This document shows, one piece after another, positions 31,123 to 40,420 of a DNA stretch of 64,000 nt. Within the stretch, counting starts at the first letter, position 1. Each line of letters begins with the position of its first letter. Source of the DNA: Rhodocyclaceae bacterium (GTDB lineage: Bacteria > Pseudomonadota > Gammaproteobacteria > Burkholderiales > Rhodocyclaceae); NCBI GenBank assembly GCA_006218025.1, contig VBWA01000004.1, positions 79,831 to 143,830 on the forward strand, written 5' to 3'. Made by a program: the position numbers and the translations under genes. Under the pieces are notes generated by a model. That model saw only the letters and a program-made list of their open reading frames with translations. It searched no databases and was not told the origin of the DNA.

Positions 31123-32103
31123 ATGCTCGGAAAACTGCGCCACCGGCTGCACGAAACATTCGTCCGCTGGGCCCTGCGCGTACGCCCGCCGGAACCGGCG
31201 CCGATCATCCTTACCCAGCGCCGCGTTTATGTCCTGCCGACGCGCGCCGGGCTTGCCTACGGCGCGGCACTCGGCGTCATGCTGCTCGGCGCAATGAACT
31301 ACAACCTCAGTCTGGGGTACGCCCTGGTGTTCCTGCTGGCGGGATTGGGCATCGTCGCCATTTTGCACACCTTCCGCAATCTGGTTCTCCTCTCGATTCG
31401 CCCGGGCCGCTGCGAACCCGTATTCGCCGGCGGGCGTGCGCAGTTCGGCCTGTTGCTGGAGAACCGCAGATCCGATGCCCGGACCAGCCTGCGCCTGTTC
31501 ATCGACGAAGAAGATCCGATCGAAGTCGACATCGGTCCCCACACAAGCAGGGCGACCCCACTGGGTGTCCCTGCCGAAAAGCGCGGCTGGCTGCCGATGC
31601 CACGTTTTACCATCGAGACCACGTGGCCGCTGGGGCTCATCCGCGCCTGGAGTTATGCCGTTCCCGATCTCAGTTGCCTGGTCTATCCGACCCCGGCGGC
31701 CAAAGCGCCGCCCCTGCCCTGGAGCAGCGACTCGGCGCGTGGGTCGGCCAAGGACGGGCGCGGGGCGGACGACTTTTCCGGTTTGCGCAAGCATCAGGTG
31801 GCCGATGCCCCGCGCCATGTGGCATGGAAGGCCGTCGCGCGCCAGCAGGATGGCCCGCTCCTGACCAAGCTGTTCTCGGGCGCGGCTGCGCAACAGCTGT
31901 GGCTGGACTGGGCAGCGCTGCCGGACACGATCGACACCGAGCAGCGCCTGTCCATTCTCGCCCGCTGGATTCTCGACGCCGACGCGGCGGGACTCGCCTG
32001 GGGATTGCGGCTACCGGCGGTTCGCCTTGCCCCCGACAACGGGCCCGCGCAGCGAAGCGCCGGCCTGCAAGCGCTGGCGCTTTTCAGTCATGGCGCGCAC
32101 TAA
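31123..32103 (+). CDS. DUF58 domain protein
   Basis: A 326-residue protein with two membrane helices (about residues 38-75) followed by a cytoplasmic or periplasmic domain ending in the DUF58 signature DFSGLRKHQVADAPRHVAWKAVARQQDGPLLTKLF. DUF58 proteins carry a VWA-like fold and are regular partners of MoxR ATPases. It overlaps the next gene by 14 bases, so the MoxR-DUF58-TgpA trio is translated as a unit. Confidence 0.88.
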   Translation: MLGKLRHRLHETFVRWALRVRPPEPAPIILTQRRVYVLPTRAGLAYGAALGVMLLGAMNYNLSLGYALVFLLAGLGIVAILHTFRNLVLLSIRPGRCEPVFAGGRAQFGLLLENRRSDARTSLRLFIDEEDPIEVDIGPHTSRATPLGVPAEKRGWLPMPRFTIETTWPLGLIRAWSYAVPDLSCLVYPTPAAKAPPLPWSSDSARGSAKDGRGADDFSGLRKHQVADAPRHVAWKAVARQQDGPLLTKLFSGAAAQQLWLDWAALPDTIDTEQRLSILARWILDADAAGLAWGLRLPAVRLAPDNGPAQRSAGLQALALFSHGAH

Positions 32104-34042
32104 CCGCCCCGTTAGCCAGCGCCAGGCCTGGTGGCTGCTGGCGACCGCCCTGGCTGCCAGCTTGCCGCTTGCGCCGCAGGTTCCGCTATGGCTATCGCTT
32201 GCCGCCGGAGCGGCGTTCAGTTGGCGCGCGGCACTGACATGGCGGCAGTGGCACTTGCCGCCGCGCTGGCTGCTGGTCCTGCTGGTCATCGCCGGCACGG
32301 TGGGCGTCTTCCTGCAGTACCGGACCATCGTGGGGCGCACGCCGGGAATCGCGTTGCTGGTGGTCTTTCTCTCGCTCAAGCTGCTTGAACTGCGCGCCGC
32401 GCGCGATGCAGTGGCGACGGTACTGCTGTGTTACTTCCTGGTACTCGGCCAGTTCCTGTTTACCCAGACCATTCCCACAGCACTGCTGGCGTGCCTCACC
32501 GTGCTGATCACCACCGCCACACTGCTGGCAGCCAGCGACGACCGCCCGCAACCGCAACCGCAATTGCGCCACGCGGGGTTGATGCTGGCGCAGGCGCTGC
32601 CGTTCATGCTGCTGCTGTTCCTGCTGTTTCCCCGGGTGCAGGGGCCGCTGTGGGGCATTCCGCAGGATCGCTTTTCTGCCGTCTCCGGATTGTCCGACAC
32701 CATGTCGCCCGGCTCGATCGCGCTGCTCTCGCAATCCGACGCGATCGCGTTCCGCGCGAAGTTCCAGGGTGAGGTTCCACCACAATCGCAACTCTACTGG
32801 CGCGGCCCGGTGATGCCCTCGTTCGACGGACGCACCTGGCGCGTGCGGCAGACTCTTGGCGCCTATGCCGAAGTTCCATACGACGGACTCGGCGCAGCGG
32901 TGGATTACGAAGTGACGCTGGAACCGCATGGAAAATTCTGGCTGTTTGCGCTGGAACTGCCCGCCACATTGCCGCCCGACAGCGCGTTGACCAGCGACTA
33001 CCAGCCCATCGCACGCCAGGCCGTGCGCAACCGCATGCGCTATACGCAGCGCGCATGGCCCAATGCGATCGCCGGCGTGAATGAAGCGCAGGGCGTCTTG
33101 CGCGACGCGCTGGCGCTGCCCAGAGATGGCAACCCGCGCACGCGTGCCGTCAGCGCAAGCTGGCGCGCGCAACACGGCAACGACGGTGCGGCGATCCTCG
33201 CTGCCGCAGAGACCTTTTTCAGCCAGCAACTGCTGATCTATACGCTGAACCCGCCGCTGCTGGGTGGCGACATCGTAGATGAGTTTCTTTTCGATTCCAA
33301 GCGCGGCTTCTGCGAGCACTTTGCCGCGGCCTTTGTCTTCGCCTTGCGCGCCGCCGGCGTGCCGGCGCGCGTGGTGGCCGGCTATCAGGGCGGCGAGGTG
33401 AATCCGGTGGATGGCTATCTGGTGGTGCGCCAGTACGACGCCCATGCCTGGGCCGAAGCCTGGATTGCCGGACGCGGCTGGGTGCGTATCGATCCGACTG
33501 CGATTTCCGCGCCCAGCCGCATCAACAGCAATCTGGCCGCCGCCGTGCCGGCCGGCGAGGAACTGCCTTTCCTGGCCCGTAGCGATCTGGCCTGGCTGCG
33601 GGAGTTGCGCTATCGGCTGGATGCCGTGACCAATGGCTGGAACCAATGGGTGCTGGGCTACAACCCCCAGCGCCAGCGCGATCTGCTGGCCGGTCTCGGC
33701 ATGAAAGAGCCTGATTGGCGCAGCATGACCGCCATTCTGTCCGTGCTCTGCGGCGGCGTCATGCTTGGCCTCACCATCTGGATATTGCGCAATCGCCTGC
33801 GCGTGGATCCGGCGTTTGCCGCATGGCGGCGTTTTACAGCCAGACTGGCCAGGCGCGGCATTGTCTGGCAGCCCTGGGAAGGACCGTTGGCCTTTGCCCA
33901 ACGGGCCGCCGGGCAGGCCCCACGTCATGCGCAAAGCATCGGTGAAATTGCCGCGCTGTATGCGCGCATGCGCTACGGGCCCGCCCCGCAGGAGGGCGAC
34001 CTCGTCCGGCTCAAGCAGATGATCGCCGCCTTCCATCCATGA
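32090..34042 (+). CDS. transglutaminase-like membrane protein (TgpA family)
   Basis: A 650-residue inner-membrane protein. About six helices occupy the first 190 residues. A large periplasmic region follows, with the transglutaminase-like triad: Cys in SKRGFCEHFAAAFVFALRAAGVPARVVAGY, His in YDAHAWAEAWI and Asp in WVRIDPT. One more helix lies near residue 555, then a cytoplasmic DUF4129-like tail. Its Pseudomonas relative TgpA is essential, possibly in cell-envelope cross-linking. The ATG at 32090 lies inside the DUF58 gene; the stop overlaps mltB as ATGA. Confidence 0.88.
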   Translation: MARTNRPVSQRQAWWLLATALAASLPLAPQVPLWLSLAAGAAFSWRAALTWRQWHLPPRWLLVLLVIAGTVGVFLQYRTIVGRTPGIALLVVFLSLKLLELRAARDAVATVLLCYFLVLGQFLFTQTIPTALLACLTVLITTATLLAASDDRPQPQPQLRHAGLMLAQALPFMLLLFLLFPRVQGPLWGIPQDRFSAVSGLSDTMSPGSIALLSQSDAIAFRAKFQGEVPPQSQLYWRGPVMPSFDGRTWRVRQTLGAYAEVPYDGLGAAVDYEVTLEPHGKFWLFALELPATLPPDSALTSDYQPIARQAVRNRMRYTQRAWPNAIAGVNEAQGVLRDALALPRDGNPRTRAVSASWRAQHGNDGAAILAAAETFFSQQLLIYTLNPPLLGGDIVDEFLFDSKRGFCEHFAAAFVFALRAAGVPARVVAGYQGGEVNPVDGYLVVRQYDAHAWAEAWIAGRGWVRIDPTAISAPSRINSNLAAAVPAGEELPFLARSDLAWLRELRYRLDAVTNGWNQWVLGYNPQRQRDLLAGLGMKEPDWRSMTAILSVLCGGVMLGLTIWILRNRLRVDPAFAAWRRFTARLARRGIVWQPWEGPLAFAQRAAGQAPRHAQSIGEIAALYARMRYGPAPQEGDLVRLKQMIAAFHP

Positions 34043-35031
34043 AACGACTGCTCCTGCTTTCAGTGCTGGTGCTGCTCGGCTCGGGTCCGCGAGCGGAGAC
34101 TTACGCGCATCGAGATGATGTGCGGGCCTTTGTCCATGAAATGCATGAGAAGCATGGCTTCGATGCAGAGCATCTGCACGGGCTGTTCGGCCAGACCAAG
34201 CCGATCGCCGCGGTGATCAAAGCCATCATGCCACCCAAAGACCCCGCGGTGCGCTCCTGGCAGGCCTACCGGGGACGCTTTGTCGAGCCGAAGCGCATCG
34301 CCGCCGGGCGCCGTTTCATGCACGTCCATGCCGCGAAACTCGCGACGGCCGAGACGAGCTTCGGTGTCCCGGCCGAGATTATTGCCGCCGTGATCGGCAT
34401 CGAGACCATCTACGGCAGGCAGATGGGCCGCTTCGGCACCTTTGCCGCGCTGACGACACTGGCCTTCGACTATCCGCCACGGGCCGAATTGTTTCGCCGG
34501 GAGCTGGAGGAATTGCTGCTGCTGGCCCGCGAGGAACATCGCAGTCCCCTGGCCTACACCGGTTCCTACGCGGGCGCCCTGGGCTTGCCGCAGTTCCTTC
34601 CATCCTCTCGCCGGCGTTTCGCCATCGACTTCGACAATGACGGACGCATCGATCTCACGGCGAGCGCGGTCGATGCGATCGGCAGCGTGGCCAATTTCAT
34701 GGCCGCGCACGGCTGGGAAAAAGACGGGCCGATCGCCGTCGCCGTCAATGTTGCCGGCGACGGCGTGCAGGCGCTGATCGATGAAGGCATCTCGCCGCAA
34801 CGCACGCCATGGCAACTGGAAGCGGCCAATGTCAGCATTGCGGGAGTCGGCGCTGGCGATACGGCGATTGCCAACCGGCCGGCCGCCCTGATCGACCTGA
34901 TCACTCCCGGCGCAGCCACGGAGTTCCGTCTCGGCTACAACAACTTCTACGTCATCACACGCTACAACCGCAGCAGTTTCTATGCGGCGGCGGTCATGGA
35001 CCTGGCTGCCGAGCTGCGCGCTTCAAAGTAG
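34039..35031 (+). CDS. mltB: membrane-bound lytic murein transglycosylase B
   Basis: A 330-residue periplasmic lytic transglycosylase that cleaves peptidoglycan glycan strands. It has an N-terminal signal (residues 1-19, no lipobox, so probably soluble or anchored by its signal). The catalytic glutamate is in AVIGIETIYGRQMGRFGTFAALTTLAFDYPPRAELFRRELEE, and GALGLPQFLPSSRRRFAIDFDNDGRIDL is the classic MltB signature. A repeat copy (34842-34866) encodes GVGAGDTA late in the gene. The end overlaps the convergent rpoS by nine bases. Confidence 0.92.
   Translation: MKRLLLLSVLVLLGSGPRAETYAHRDDVRAFVHEMHEKHGFDAEHLHGLFGQTKPIAAVIKAIMPPKDPAVRSWQAYRGRFVEPKRIAAGRRFMHVHAAKLATAETSFGVPAEIIAAVIGIETIYGRQMGRFGTFAALTTLAFDYPPRAELFRRELEELLLLAREEHRSPLAYTGSYAGALGLPQFLPSSRRRFAIDFDNDGRIDLTASAVDAIGSVANFMAAHGWEKDGPIAVAVNVAGDGVQALIDEGISPQRTPWQLEAANVSIAGVGAGDTAIANRPAALIDLITPGAATEFRLGYNNFYVITRYNRSSFYAAAVMDLAAELRASK
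34842..34866 (+). repeat. interspersed 25-bp repeat, copy 5 (inside mltB)
   Basis: 21 of 25 matches; read in frame as VGAGDTA. Confidence 0.6.
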
Positions 35032-35937
35032 CGCGTCGGGCGTCAGCCCGTCCCGGGCAATGCGCATTCTGAGTTTGGACAGCGCTTCCATCTGGATCTG
35101 GCGCACCCGTTCGCGAGTCAGGCCCAGATTCGTCGCGATGACCTCCAGCGTGGTCGCATCCTGCCCGCCGAGACCATAGCGGCGTTCGACGACCAGGCGC
35201 TGCCGGTCGGTGAGCTGCGTCACCCAGTCGGCGACGAGCAGTTCGGCCTCCTGCTGGGCGAGGTGGGCGGCGGGATCTTCGGCCCCCTCATCCGCGAGCG
35301 AATCGGACATCGACAACTCGGGATCGATGTCGAGCGGAGAATCGAGCGAGGCGGAGCGCTCGTTGAGCACCAGCAACTGGCGGATTTCCTCCACCGGACG
35401 ATCAAGCAGGCGCGCGACATCTTCCAGCATGGCGCCCGGGGGATCGTCTTGCGCGCCGCGCTCGCGGTCCAGCTGGCGCATCGCGCGCAACACGATATTG
35501 AGTTCCTTGATCACATAGATCGGCAGGCGCACGGTACGCGACTGATTCATGATCGCGCGTTCGACATGCTGGCGAATCCACCAGGTAGCGTAGGTCGAGA
35601 AGCGAAAGCCGCGTTCGGGATCGAACTTTTCCAGCGCATGGATCAGGCCGAGATTGCCCTCCTCGATCAAGTCGTCGAGCGGCAGGCCGCGATGCTGGTA
35701 GTGCCGCGCGATGCTGACCACCAGGCGCAAATTGGCCTCGATCATGTGCTGGCGTGCGACGAAGTCGCCCTTTCGCGCCGCACGCGACAGCTTGATTTCC
35801 TCCGCGGCGGTCAGAAGCGGCGTCGCGCCGATCTCATGCAGATAAACCTGGGTGATGTCTTCGATGAAGCCGGACTCGTGCGAGTCAGGAACAACTTCGG
35901 CATCTTCGCGCTCCGGGAGAAAAGCGTCGCCGCCCAT
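35023..35937 (-). CDS. rpoS: RNA polymerase sigma factor RpoS
   Basis: A 304-residue sigma-70-family factor for stationary phase and stress. Region 1.2 is DITQVYLHEIGATPLLTAAEE. Region 2 contains the core-binding and -10 recognition helices (IEANLRLVVSIARHYQHRGLPLDDLIEEGNLGLIHALEKFDPERGFRFSTYATWWIRQ). Region 4 ends with the -35-binding TTLEVIATNLGLTRERVRQIQMEALSKLR. It is somewhat shorter at the N-terminus than E. coli RpoS. It is the last gene of the leftward surE-pcm-nlpD-rpoS operon, the classic arrangement, six bases after nlpD. Confidence 0.95.
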   Translation of the reverse strand: MGGDAFLPEREDAEVVPDSHESGFIEDITQVYLHEIGATPLLTAAEEIKLSRAARKGDFVARQHMIEANLRLVVSIARHYQHRGLPLDDLIEEGNLGLIHALEKFDPERGFRFSTYATWWIRQHVERAIMNQSRTVRLPIYVIKELNIVLRAMRQLDRERGAQDDPPGAMLEDVARLLDRPVEEIRQLLVLNERSASLDSPLDIDPELSMSDSLADEGAEDPAAHLAQQEAELLVADWVTQLTDRQRLVVERRYGLGGQDATTLEVIATNLGLTRERVRQIQMEALSKLRMRIARDGLTPDALL

Positions 35938-35943
35938 GGCAGA

Positions 35944-36891
35944 TCAGCGGGCGGGAAGAAACTTCTGCGGGTCGGCCGGTTTGCCCTGACGGCGGATCTC
36001 GAAATGCAGGCGCGGACTTTCGGCGTCGGTGCTGCCCATCTCGGCAATCTTCTGGCCCTTGGTGACGGCCTGCTTTTCCTTGACCAGAATCTTGCTGTTG
36101 TGGGCGTAAACGGACAGATACGTCGCGTTGTGACGCAGCACCACCAGATTGCCATAGCCGCGCAGACCGGCGCCAGCATAGGAGACGACTCCGCCTGCAG
36201 CCGCCAGTACCGGGTCTCCTGCCTTGCCGGCGATATCGACGCCCTTGCTGCCGCTCTCGGCGAACGGCGCGATCAGCTTGCCGTTGGCTGGCCACATCCA
36301 GTCAAGCTCGTCGCCGGCAAGCACCGGCCTCTCTGTGGGCACAGATTCCACAGGCCGGGGCTCGGGTTTGACTTCTGCCGGCTTCTCGGCTGCGTCTCCC
36401 TGCTGTGACTTTGCCAGCGCGTCGTCGGAATAGGCCAGCTTGCCGCCCTTCGGCTCGCGTTTGTGGGTCTCGGTGTTCGCACTGGGTGGCGCAACCGCAT
36501 GGGCAGCGGTGGACGCAGAGGCGGGCTTGACCTCCACCGGCCCGCCAAAAGTCACCGGCTTGGCGACGGCCACCGGAGCGCCGTTGTCAGGCGGCGAGAG
36601 GCGCAACTGCTGGCCGACGCGGATCCGATTGGGATTGTCGAGATTATTCCAGGCGGCCACATCCTTGTAGTCCTGGCCGTTGTCGAGCGCAATGCTGTAG
36701 AGGGTCTCGCCCTTCTTGACGGTGTGATAAACGCCGTGGTCAGCTGCCGGCGCCGCTCCCTTCGCCGCCTCGGCTGCAGGCTTGGCCGCCGCCAGCGCGG
36801 CGCCGCGATCCTCCACCGGCGCCGGTGCATGGCTGGCGCAGCCGCCGATGATCGGCAGCAGCAAAGCGAGAATCAGACGCGCAGCGCTCAT
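35944..36891 (-). CDS. nlpD: NlpD-like lipoprotein, LysM plus LytM domains
   Basis: A 315-residue lipoprotein (lipobox IIGGC, Cys18). A LysM peptidoglycan-binding domain ([30 protein letters not shown]) spans about residues 54-98. A long Ala/Pro/Lys linker separates it from the C-terminal LytM (M23) domain (about residues 205-312). The zinc ligand before the first Asp is missing (SKGVDIAG), so it is probably a non-enzymatic activator of amidases during division, as in other NlpD proteins. Its ATG overlaps the pcm stop. Confidence 0.92.
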   Translation of the reverse strand: MSAARLILALLLPIIGGCASHAPAPVEDRGAALAAAKPAAEAAKGAAPAADHGVYHTVKKGETLYSIALDNGQDYKDVAAWNNLDNPNRIRVGQQLRLSPPDNGAPVAVAKPVTFGGPVEVKPASASTAAHAVAPPSANTETHKREPKGGKLAYSDDALAKSQQGDAAEKPAEVKPEPRPVESVPTERPVLAGDELDWMWPANGKLIAPFAESGSKGVDIAGKAGDPVLAAAGGVVSYAGAGLRGYGNLVVLRHNATYLSVYAHNSKILVKEKQAVTKGQKIAEMGSTDAESPRLHFEIRRQGKPADPQKFLPAR

Positions 36892-37547
36892 TCCACCCCC
36901 GGCAACAACGGCACGAAGCGCACCGCATCAAATCGCGTTTCCACAAAACCGCCTTCGCTGCGCTCGACCAGGCTGATCACCTGTTCCGCACTGCCCAGCG
37001 GCATCACCAGCCTGCCGCCCGGCGCCAGCTGCGCCAACAGGGTCTGCGGCACAGCGGCCGCAGCCGCAGCCAATATGATGGTATCAAATGGCGCCGCCTC
37101 CAGCAGGCCAAGATTGCCATCGGCGTGCTTGAGGCGGATATGCGACAGCTTGAGCTGCTTCAGATTGCCCCGCGCCCGGGCCAGCAAGGGCGCAATGCGC
37201 TCGACGGCGAACACCTGCTTCGACAGCACCCCGAGGATCGCCGCCTGGTAACCGCAACCGGCCCCGATCTCCAGCGTCTTGCCCAGTTCACGCCCGGCGA
37301 TCAGGATCTCGATCATGCGCGCGACCACATAGGGCTGCGATATGGTCTGGCCGAAGCCGAGTGGCAGGGCGGTGTCGTCGTAGGCGCGATTCGCCAGCGC
37401 CTGCTCGATGAAGATATGGCGCGGCACCAGACCCATCGCATGCAGCACTCGCGTATCGCTGATGCCCTGTACGCGCAGGCGCTCGACCATGCGCGTGCGG
37501 GTGCGCTGCGAAGTCATGCCGATGCCGGTGAGCGTGGCGGCGTTCAT
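36888..37547 (-). CDS. pcm: protein-L-isoaspartate O-methyltransferase
   Basis: A 219-residue SAM-dependent enzyme repairing L-isoaspartyl residues. The segments [40 protein letters not shown] (substrate loop) and [15 protein letters not shown] (SAM-binding) are diagnostic. I chose the ATG at 37547, which overlaps the surE stop as [13 protein letters not shown], ten codons in, is an alternative start. It sits between surE and nlpD in the rpoS operon. Confidence 0.94.
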   Translation of the reverse strand: MNAATLTGIGMTSQRTRTRMVERLRVQGISDTRVLHAMGLVPRHIFIEQALANRAYDDTALPLGFGQTISQPYVVARMIEILIAGRELGKTLEIGAGCGYQAAILGVLSKQVFAVERIAPLLARARGNLKQLKLSHIRLKHADGNLGLLEAAPFDTIILAAAAAAVPQTLLAQLAPGGRLVMPLGSAEQVISLVERSEGGFVETRFDAVRFVPLLPGVE

Positions 37548-38293
37548 TTGTCCAGCTTGAGCCAACTGCGTACGCCGGCAAGCTGCGCGGCATGGGTGAG
37601 ATCGATCTGCAGCGGGGTGACCGACACCCAGCCGTGCTCCACCGCGTGGAAATCCGTGCCTTCGCCGGCATCGGCGGCCGGACCGGCGGCGCCGATCCAG
37701 TACAGCGTCTCGCCGCGCGGACTGACCGACTTCACTGCCGGCTCCGCCTTGTGGCGGCGTCCCAACCGCGTGACCTGGATGCCGCGCAATTCCTCATAAG
37801 GAACGTCCGGCACGTTGACGTTCAACAGGATCGGCTCGGCGAACGGCGTCTTGCTGAAACGCTGCACGAGTTCGCGCGCCACGCGGCCGGCGGTGGCGAA
37901 ATGCTTGCCCTCGAAGCTTCCCAGCGAAATCGCGATCGAAGGTACACCGAGCAGATACCCTTCAGTGGCCGCCGCGACGGTCCCGGAATAGATCGTGTCG
38001 TCGCCCATGTTGGCGCCGAGATTGATGCCCGACACCACCATGTCCGGCTGGTGATCCAGCACGCCGGTTACCGCCAGATGCACGCAATCCGACGGCGTGC
38101 CGCTGACATACATGTAGCCATTGGCTGCCCGCCGCAAGTGCATCGGACGATCCAGTGTCAATGAATTGCTGGCGCCGCTGCGGTTCAGCTCCGGCGCCAC
38201 CACCGAAATATCGCCTAGGTCCGCGAGGCTGGTCGCAAGTTGGGCGAGCCCCGGCGCGAAATAGCCGTCGTCGTTGCTGAGCAATATGCGCAT
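37544..38293 (-). CDS. surE: 5'/3'-nucleotidase SurE
   Basis: A 249-residue stationary-phase survival nucleotidase. The metal-binding [18 protein letters not shown] and [38 protein letters not shown] are characteristic. It dephosphorylates nucleoside monophosphates and short polyphosphates. It is the first gene of the surE-pcm-nlpD-rpoS operon; the 196 bases upstream (to 38489) hold its promoter region and a large hairpin belonging to the divergent gene. Confidence 0.95.
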   Translation of the reverse strand: MRILLSNDDGYFAPGLAQLATSLADLGDISVVAPELNRSGASNSLTLDRPMHLRRAANGYMYVSGTPSDCVHLAVTGVLDHQPDMVVSGINLGANMGDDTIYSGTVAAATEGYLLGVPSIAISLGSFEGKHFATAGRVARELVQRFSKTPFAEPILLNVNVPDVPYEELRGIQVTRLGRRHKAEPAVKSVSPRGETLYWIGAAGPAADAGEGTDFHAVEHGWVSVTPLQIDLTHAAQLAGVRSWLKLDK

Positions 38294-38443
38294 GGGGGTC
38301 TGAGTCGCGAAGATCTGGAAAACCGGTGCTCATTTTAGCCCATCGCAGCCCGCTGCCGATGACCGGAAAAGAACAGGACTACGCCTCCATCCCGATTCTG
38401 ACGGCAGGCCAGGACTCCAGGTGCAGCGAACGGCAATCAGGGG

Positions 38444-38478
38444 CTACTCTGCGCTCGGGCGCTCCGGGCGCAGAGTAG
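38444..38478 (+). promoter_or_regulatory. large stem-loop immediately upstream of the FemAB-like gene
   Basis: CTACTCTGCGC (38444-38454) pairs perfectly with GCGCAGAGTAG (38468-38478). An inner CGG/CCG extends the stem around GCGCT. It ends 11 bases before the ATG and overlaps the only ribosome-binding-site-like AGGA (38477-38480). No T-run follows, so it is more likely a translation-control or operator element than a terminator. Confidence 0.55.
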
Positions 38479-38489
38479 GATTACGGACA

Positions 38490-39626
38490 ATGGAAATAGT
38501 CCTGCACGGCGCAGCCACCGACATCCCCGAAACCGACTGGAACCTCCTCGACCACGGCGAAGATCCTTTCGTCAGCCGCGCATTCCTGGGCACCGCGGAG
38601 AAAGTCGGCGCTGGCGGCACGGCGTTGGGCTGGCAGGCGCAGCATCTGGCCCTGTATGACGGCGATCTGCTGGCGGGGCTGCTGCCGCTCTACCTGCGCA
38701 CCCATTCCTTCGGCGACTTCTCGCGGGACTGGAACTGGCCGTCGGCCTGGCAACGCGCCGGACTCGACTATTACCCGAAGCTGGTCAGCGGCATACCCTA
38801 TACGCCCTCGCCGGGGCCGCGTCTGCTGGTGCGGCGGGGCATCCAACGGGAAGCCGTGGCGCCTGCGCTGATCGAGTCCGCCCTCGAAGTCACCCGCCAG
38901 CTCGGCGCATCCTCGTGGCAATGCCTGTTTGTCGAAGAAGCCGATCGCGGCTTGCTCGCAGCAGCCGGGCTGCTGATGCGGCGCGGCGTGCAATTCCACT
39001 GGTTCAATCGGGCCTACCGCGATTTCGACGACTTCCTCGCCGGCTTCACCGCCGACAAGCGCAAGAAACTCAAGCGCGAGCGCCGCCTGGTGCGCGAATC
39101 CGGCCTGAGGCTGGAAGCCCGGCATGGCGACGAAATTGACGCATCCCTATGGCATGTCATCCACCGCCAGTATCGCGACACCTTTGCCCGCTATGGCAAT
39201 CACCCGGCCTTCCCCGTGGAGTTCTTCATTGAAGCGGGCGCCCTGCTCGCCCGGCGGCTGGTGGTCTTCATCGCCTTCATGGACGAGACGCCGGTGGCCT
39301 CGGCCATCTGCTACCGCGATGCCGGGACGCTCTTTGGCCGGCACTGGGGGACCGAGATCGAGATGCCCGGGCTGCATTTCGAGCTTTGCTACTACCAGGG
39401 TATCGAGTACTGCATCCGCCATGGCCTGCAGACCTTCGAACCCGGCGCGCAAGGCGAACACAAACTCGCCCGTGGATTCGAACCGGTGCCGACGTGGTCG
39501 GCATTCTGGATTGCCCACCCCGGCATGCGCCGCGCCGTGGCCGACTTCATCGTGCGCGAGGATTCGGCGATGCAGGACTACGAAGCGGAAACCGCTACCC
39601 ACCTGCCGTTCAAGGCGACAGACTGA
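38490..39626 (+). CDS. GNAT/FemAB-like acyltransferase (peptidogalycan-biosynthesis-type DUF482 protein)
   Basis: A 378-residue protein with the family layout. The N-terminal AATDIPETDWNLLDHGEDPFVSRAFLGTAE is followed by LPLYLRTHSFGDFSRDWNW, YYPKLVSGIPYTPSPGPRLLVR and GVQFHWFNRAYRDFDDFLAGFTADKRKKLKRERR. The end reads HFELCYYQGIEYCIRHGLQTFEPGAQGEHKLARGFEP. The fold is a tandem GNAT as in FemAB peptide-bond transferases, but the natural substrate is unknown. Residues encoded at 38600-38624 (KVGAGGTA) come from a repeat copy. The start at 38490 follows the hairpin at 38444. Confidence 0.8.
   Translation: MEIVLHGAATDIPETDWNLLDHGEDPFVSRAFLGTAEKVGAGGTALGWQAQHLALYDGDLLAGLLPLYLRTHSFGDFSRDWNWPSAWQRAGLDYYPKLVSGIPYTPSPGPRLLVRRGIQREAVAPALIESALEVTRQLGASSWQCLFVEEADRGLLAAAGLLMRRGVQFHWFNRAYRDFDDFLAGFTADKRKKLKRERRLVRESGLRLEARHGDEIDASLWHVIHRQYRDTFARYGNHPAFPVEFFIEAGALLARRLVVFIAFMDETPVASAICYRDAGTLFGRHWGTEIEMPGLHFELCYYQGIEYCIRHGLQTFEPGAQGEHKLARGFEPVPTWSAFWIAHPGMRRAVADFIVREDSAMQDYEAETATHLPFKATD
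38600..38624 (+). repeat. interspersed 25-bp repeat, copy 6 (inside FemAB-like gene)
   Basis: 23 of 25 matches; read in frame as VGAGGTA. Confidence 0.75.
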
Positions 39627-39647
39627 GCGCCCGTCGCAACCGAATCC

Positions 39648-39866
39648 TCAGTGATTGCCGGAGGCAATGGCGAACATCCGTTCGTTGCGCTTTTTCCGCG
39701 CCTCGTCGACCGTGAGGCCGACCAGGCTCTCCGGCGGCAAGGGCACGTCCCAGTGCTGCTGGAACAGATCCATGTCCTCGCCGGTATCGAGGTGCGCCCG
39801 GTAGACCTTCTCCTGCCACGCCGGTGCATTGGGCAGGGCAACCAGTTCGACGGATTCGATGCGCAT
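39648..39866 (-). CDS. small conserved hypothetical protein
   Basis: A 72-residue soluble protein with no recognised domain (MRIESVELVALPNAPAWQEK..., ending MFAIASGNH). AGAGGA lies eight bases before the ATG at 39866. It ends 22 bases after the end of the convergent FemAB-like gene. The 169 bases upstream show no other gene. Confidence 0.55.
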   Translation of the reverse strand: MRIESVELVALPNAPAWQEKVYRAHLDTGEDMDLFQQHWDVPLPPESLVGLTVDEARKKRNERMFAIASGNH

Positions 39867-40035
39867 GGGATTATCCTCTTGAGGTCTGTGTTTTCCATCA
39901 TCCTGCGCCAGGATTTGCCATGCTGTAATCGCGAAATTGGCAGGGAATGTCCTCTTGTTTCCGCTTCCCAAATGGCCCTGAACACGATCAAGGCCGCGGA
40001 TCGCCACTCAAGCACCTGCAGTGGCTGTACCGCTT

Positions 40036-40266
40036 TTACTTGTCCTGGCGAAGCTCGCTCATTCGCCGCGCGTGGCTCCTGGCCTCGGCCGTATTCATTG
40101 CGGACACCTGACGGCCGAAGGCATCGCGGGCCTCCGTGGTCTTCTGCGTGGCCTGGATACTGCGGACACAACGCCAGCGCTTGCCCGCCTTGGTTTCAAT
40201 CTGGCGCATCTCCTCGACCGGATGACGTGCGCCGCAGTGGTAGCAGAATTTGGTTTGATTCGTCAT
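40036..40266 (-). CDS. small protein with cysteine pair (possible zinc-binding), function unknown
   Basis: A 76-residue basic protein beginning MTNQTKFCYHCGARHPVEEMRQIETKAGKRWRC. CYHCG with a later RC suggests a metal knuckle, as in small zinc-ribbon proteins. No strong ribosome-binding site is visible, and no family is recognised. It follows the tRNA-Pro remnant and its terminator on the same strand. Confidence 0.5.
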   Translation of the reverse strand: MTNQTKFCYHCGARHPVEEMRQIETKAGKRWRCVRSIQATQKTTEARDAFGRQVSAMNTAEARSHARRMSELRQDK

Positions 40267-40322
40267 ACGCGGAAACGTGAGCGAGAATAGAAACCGGACC
40301 GGCTAATGACCCGCCAAGGAAA

Positions 40323-40353
40323 AAGGGCTTCCGGCGATTAACCGGAAACCCTT
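40323..40353 (-). terminator. terminator of the merR/tRNA-Pro transcript
   Basis: AAGGG-c-TTCCGG (40323-40334) pairs with CCGGAA-a-CCCTT (40342-40353). On the minus strand the stem is followed by a T-run (40319-40324). It lies just downstream of the tRNA-Pro remnant. Confidence 0.8.
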
Positions 40354-40361
40354 GGTATTGC

Positions 40362-40420
40362 TGGTCGGGGCGGCGGGATTCGAACTCGCGACCCCTTGCA
40401 CCCCATGCAAGTGCGCTACC
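40362..40420 (-). pseudogene. tRNA-Pro(GGG) lacking its 5' end
   Basis: The minus strand has an intact anticodon arm (CTTGC/GCAAG with loop ATGGGGT, anticodon GGG), the variable loop, T-arm, acceptor 3' strand CGCCCCG, discriminator A and CCA. The D-arm 3' half (GGTAGCGC) is present. The 5' acceptor strand CGGGGCG and the first D-arm half are absent: upstream of the D-loop the sequence is unrelated and cannot pair with CGCCCCG. About 18 bases are missing. The T-stem also has one A:C mismatch. It keeps its conserved place after merR and a good terminator. It is a pseudogene, an integration-site remnant or an assembly error. Confidence 0.65.

Noticed and set aside
32192..34036. 614-codon open frame on the minus strand
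   Set aside because: Antisense shadow of the TgpA-like gene; composition is not protein-like.
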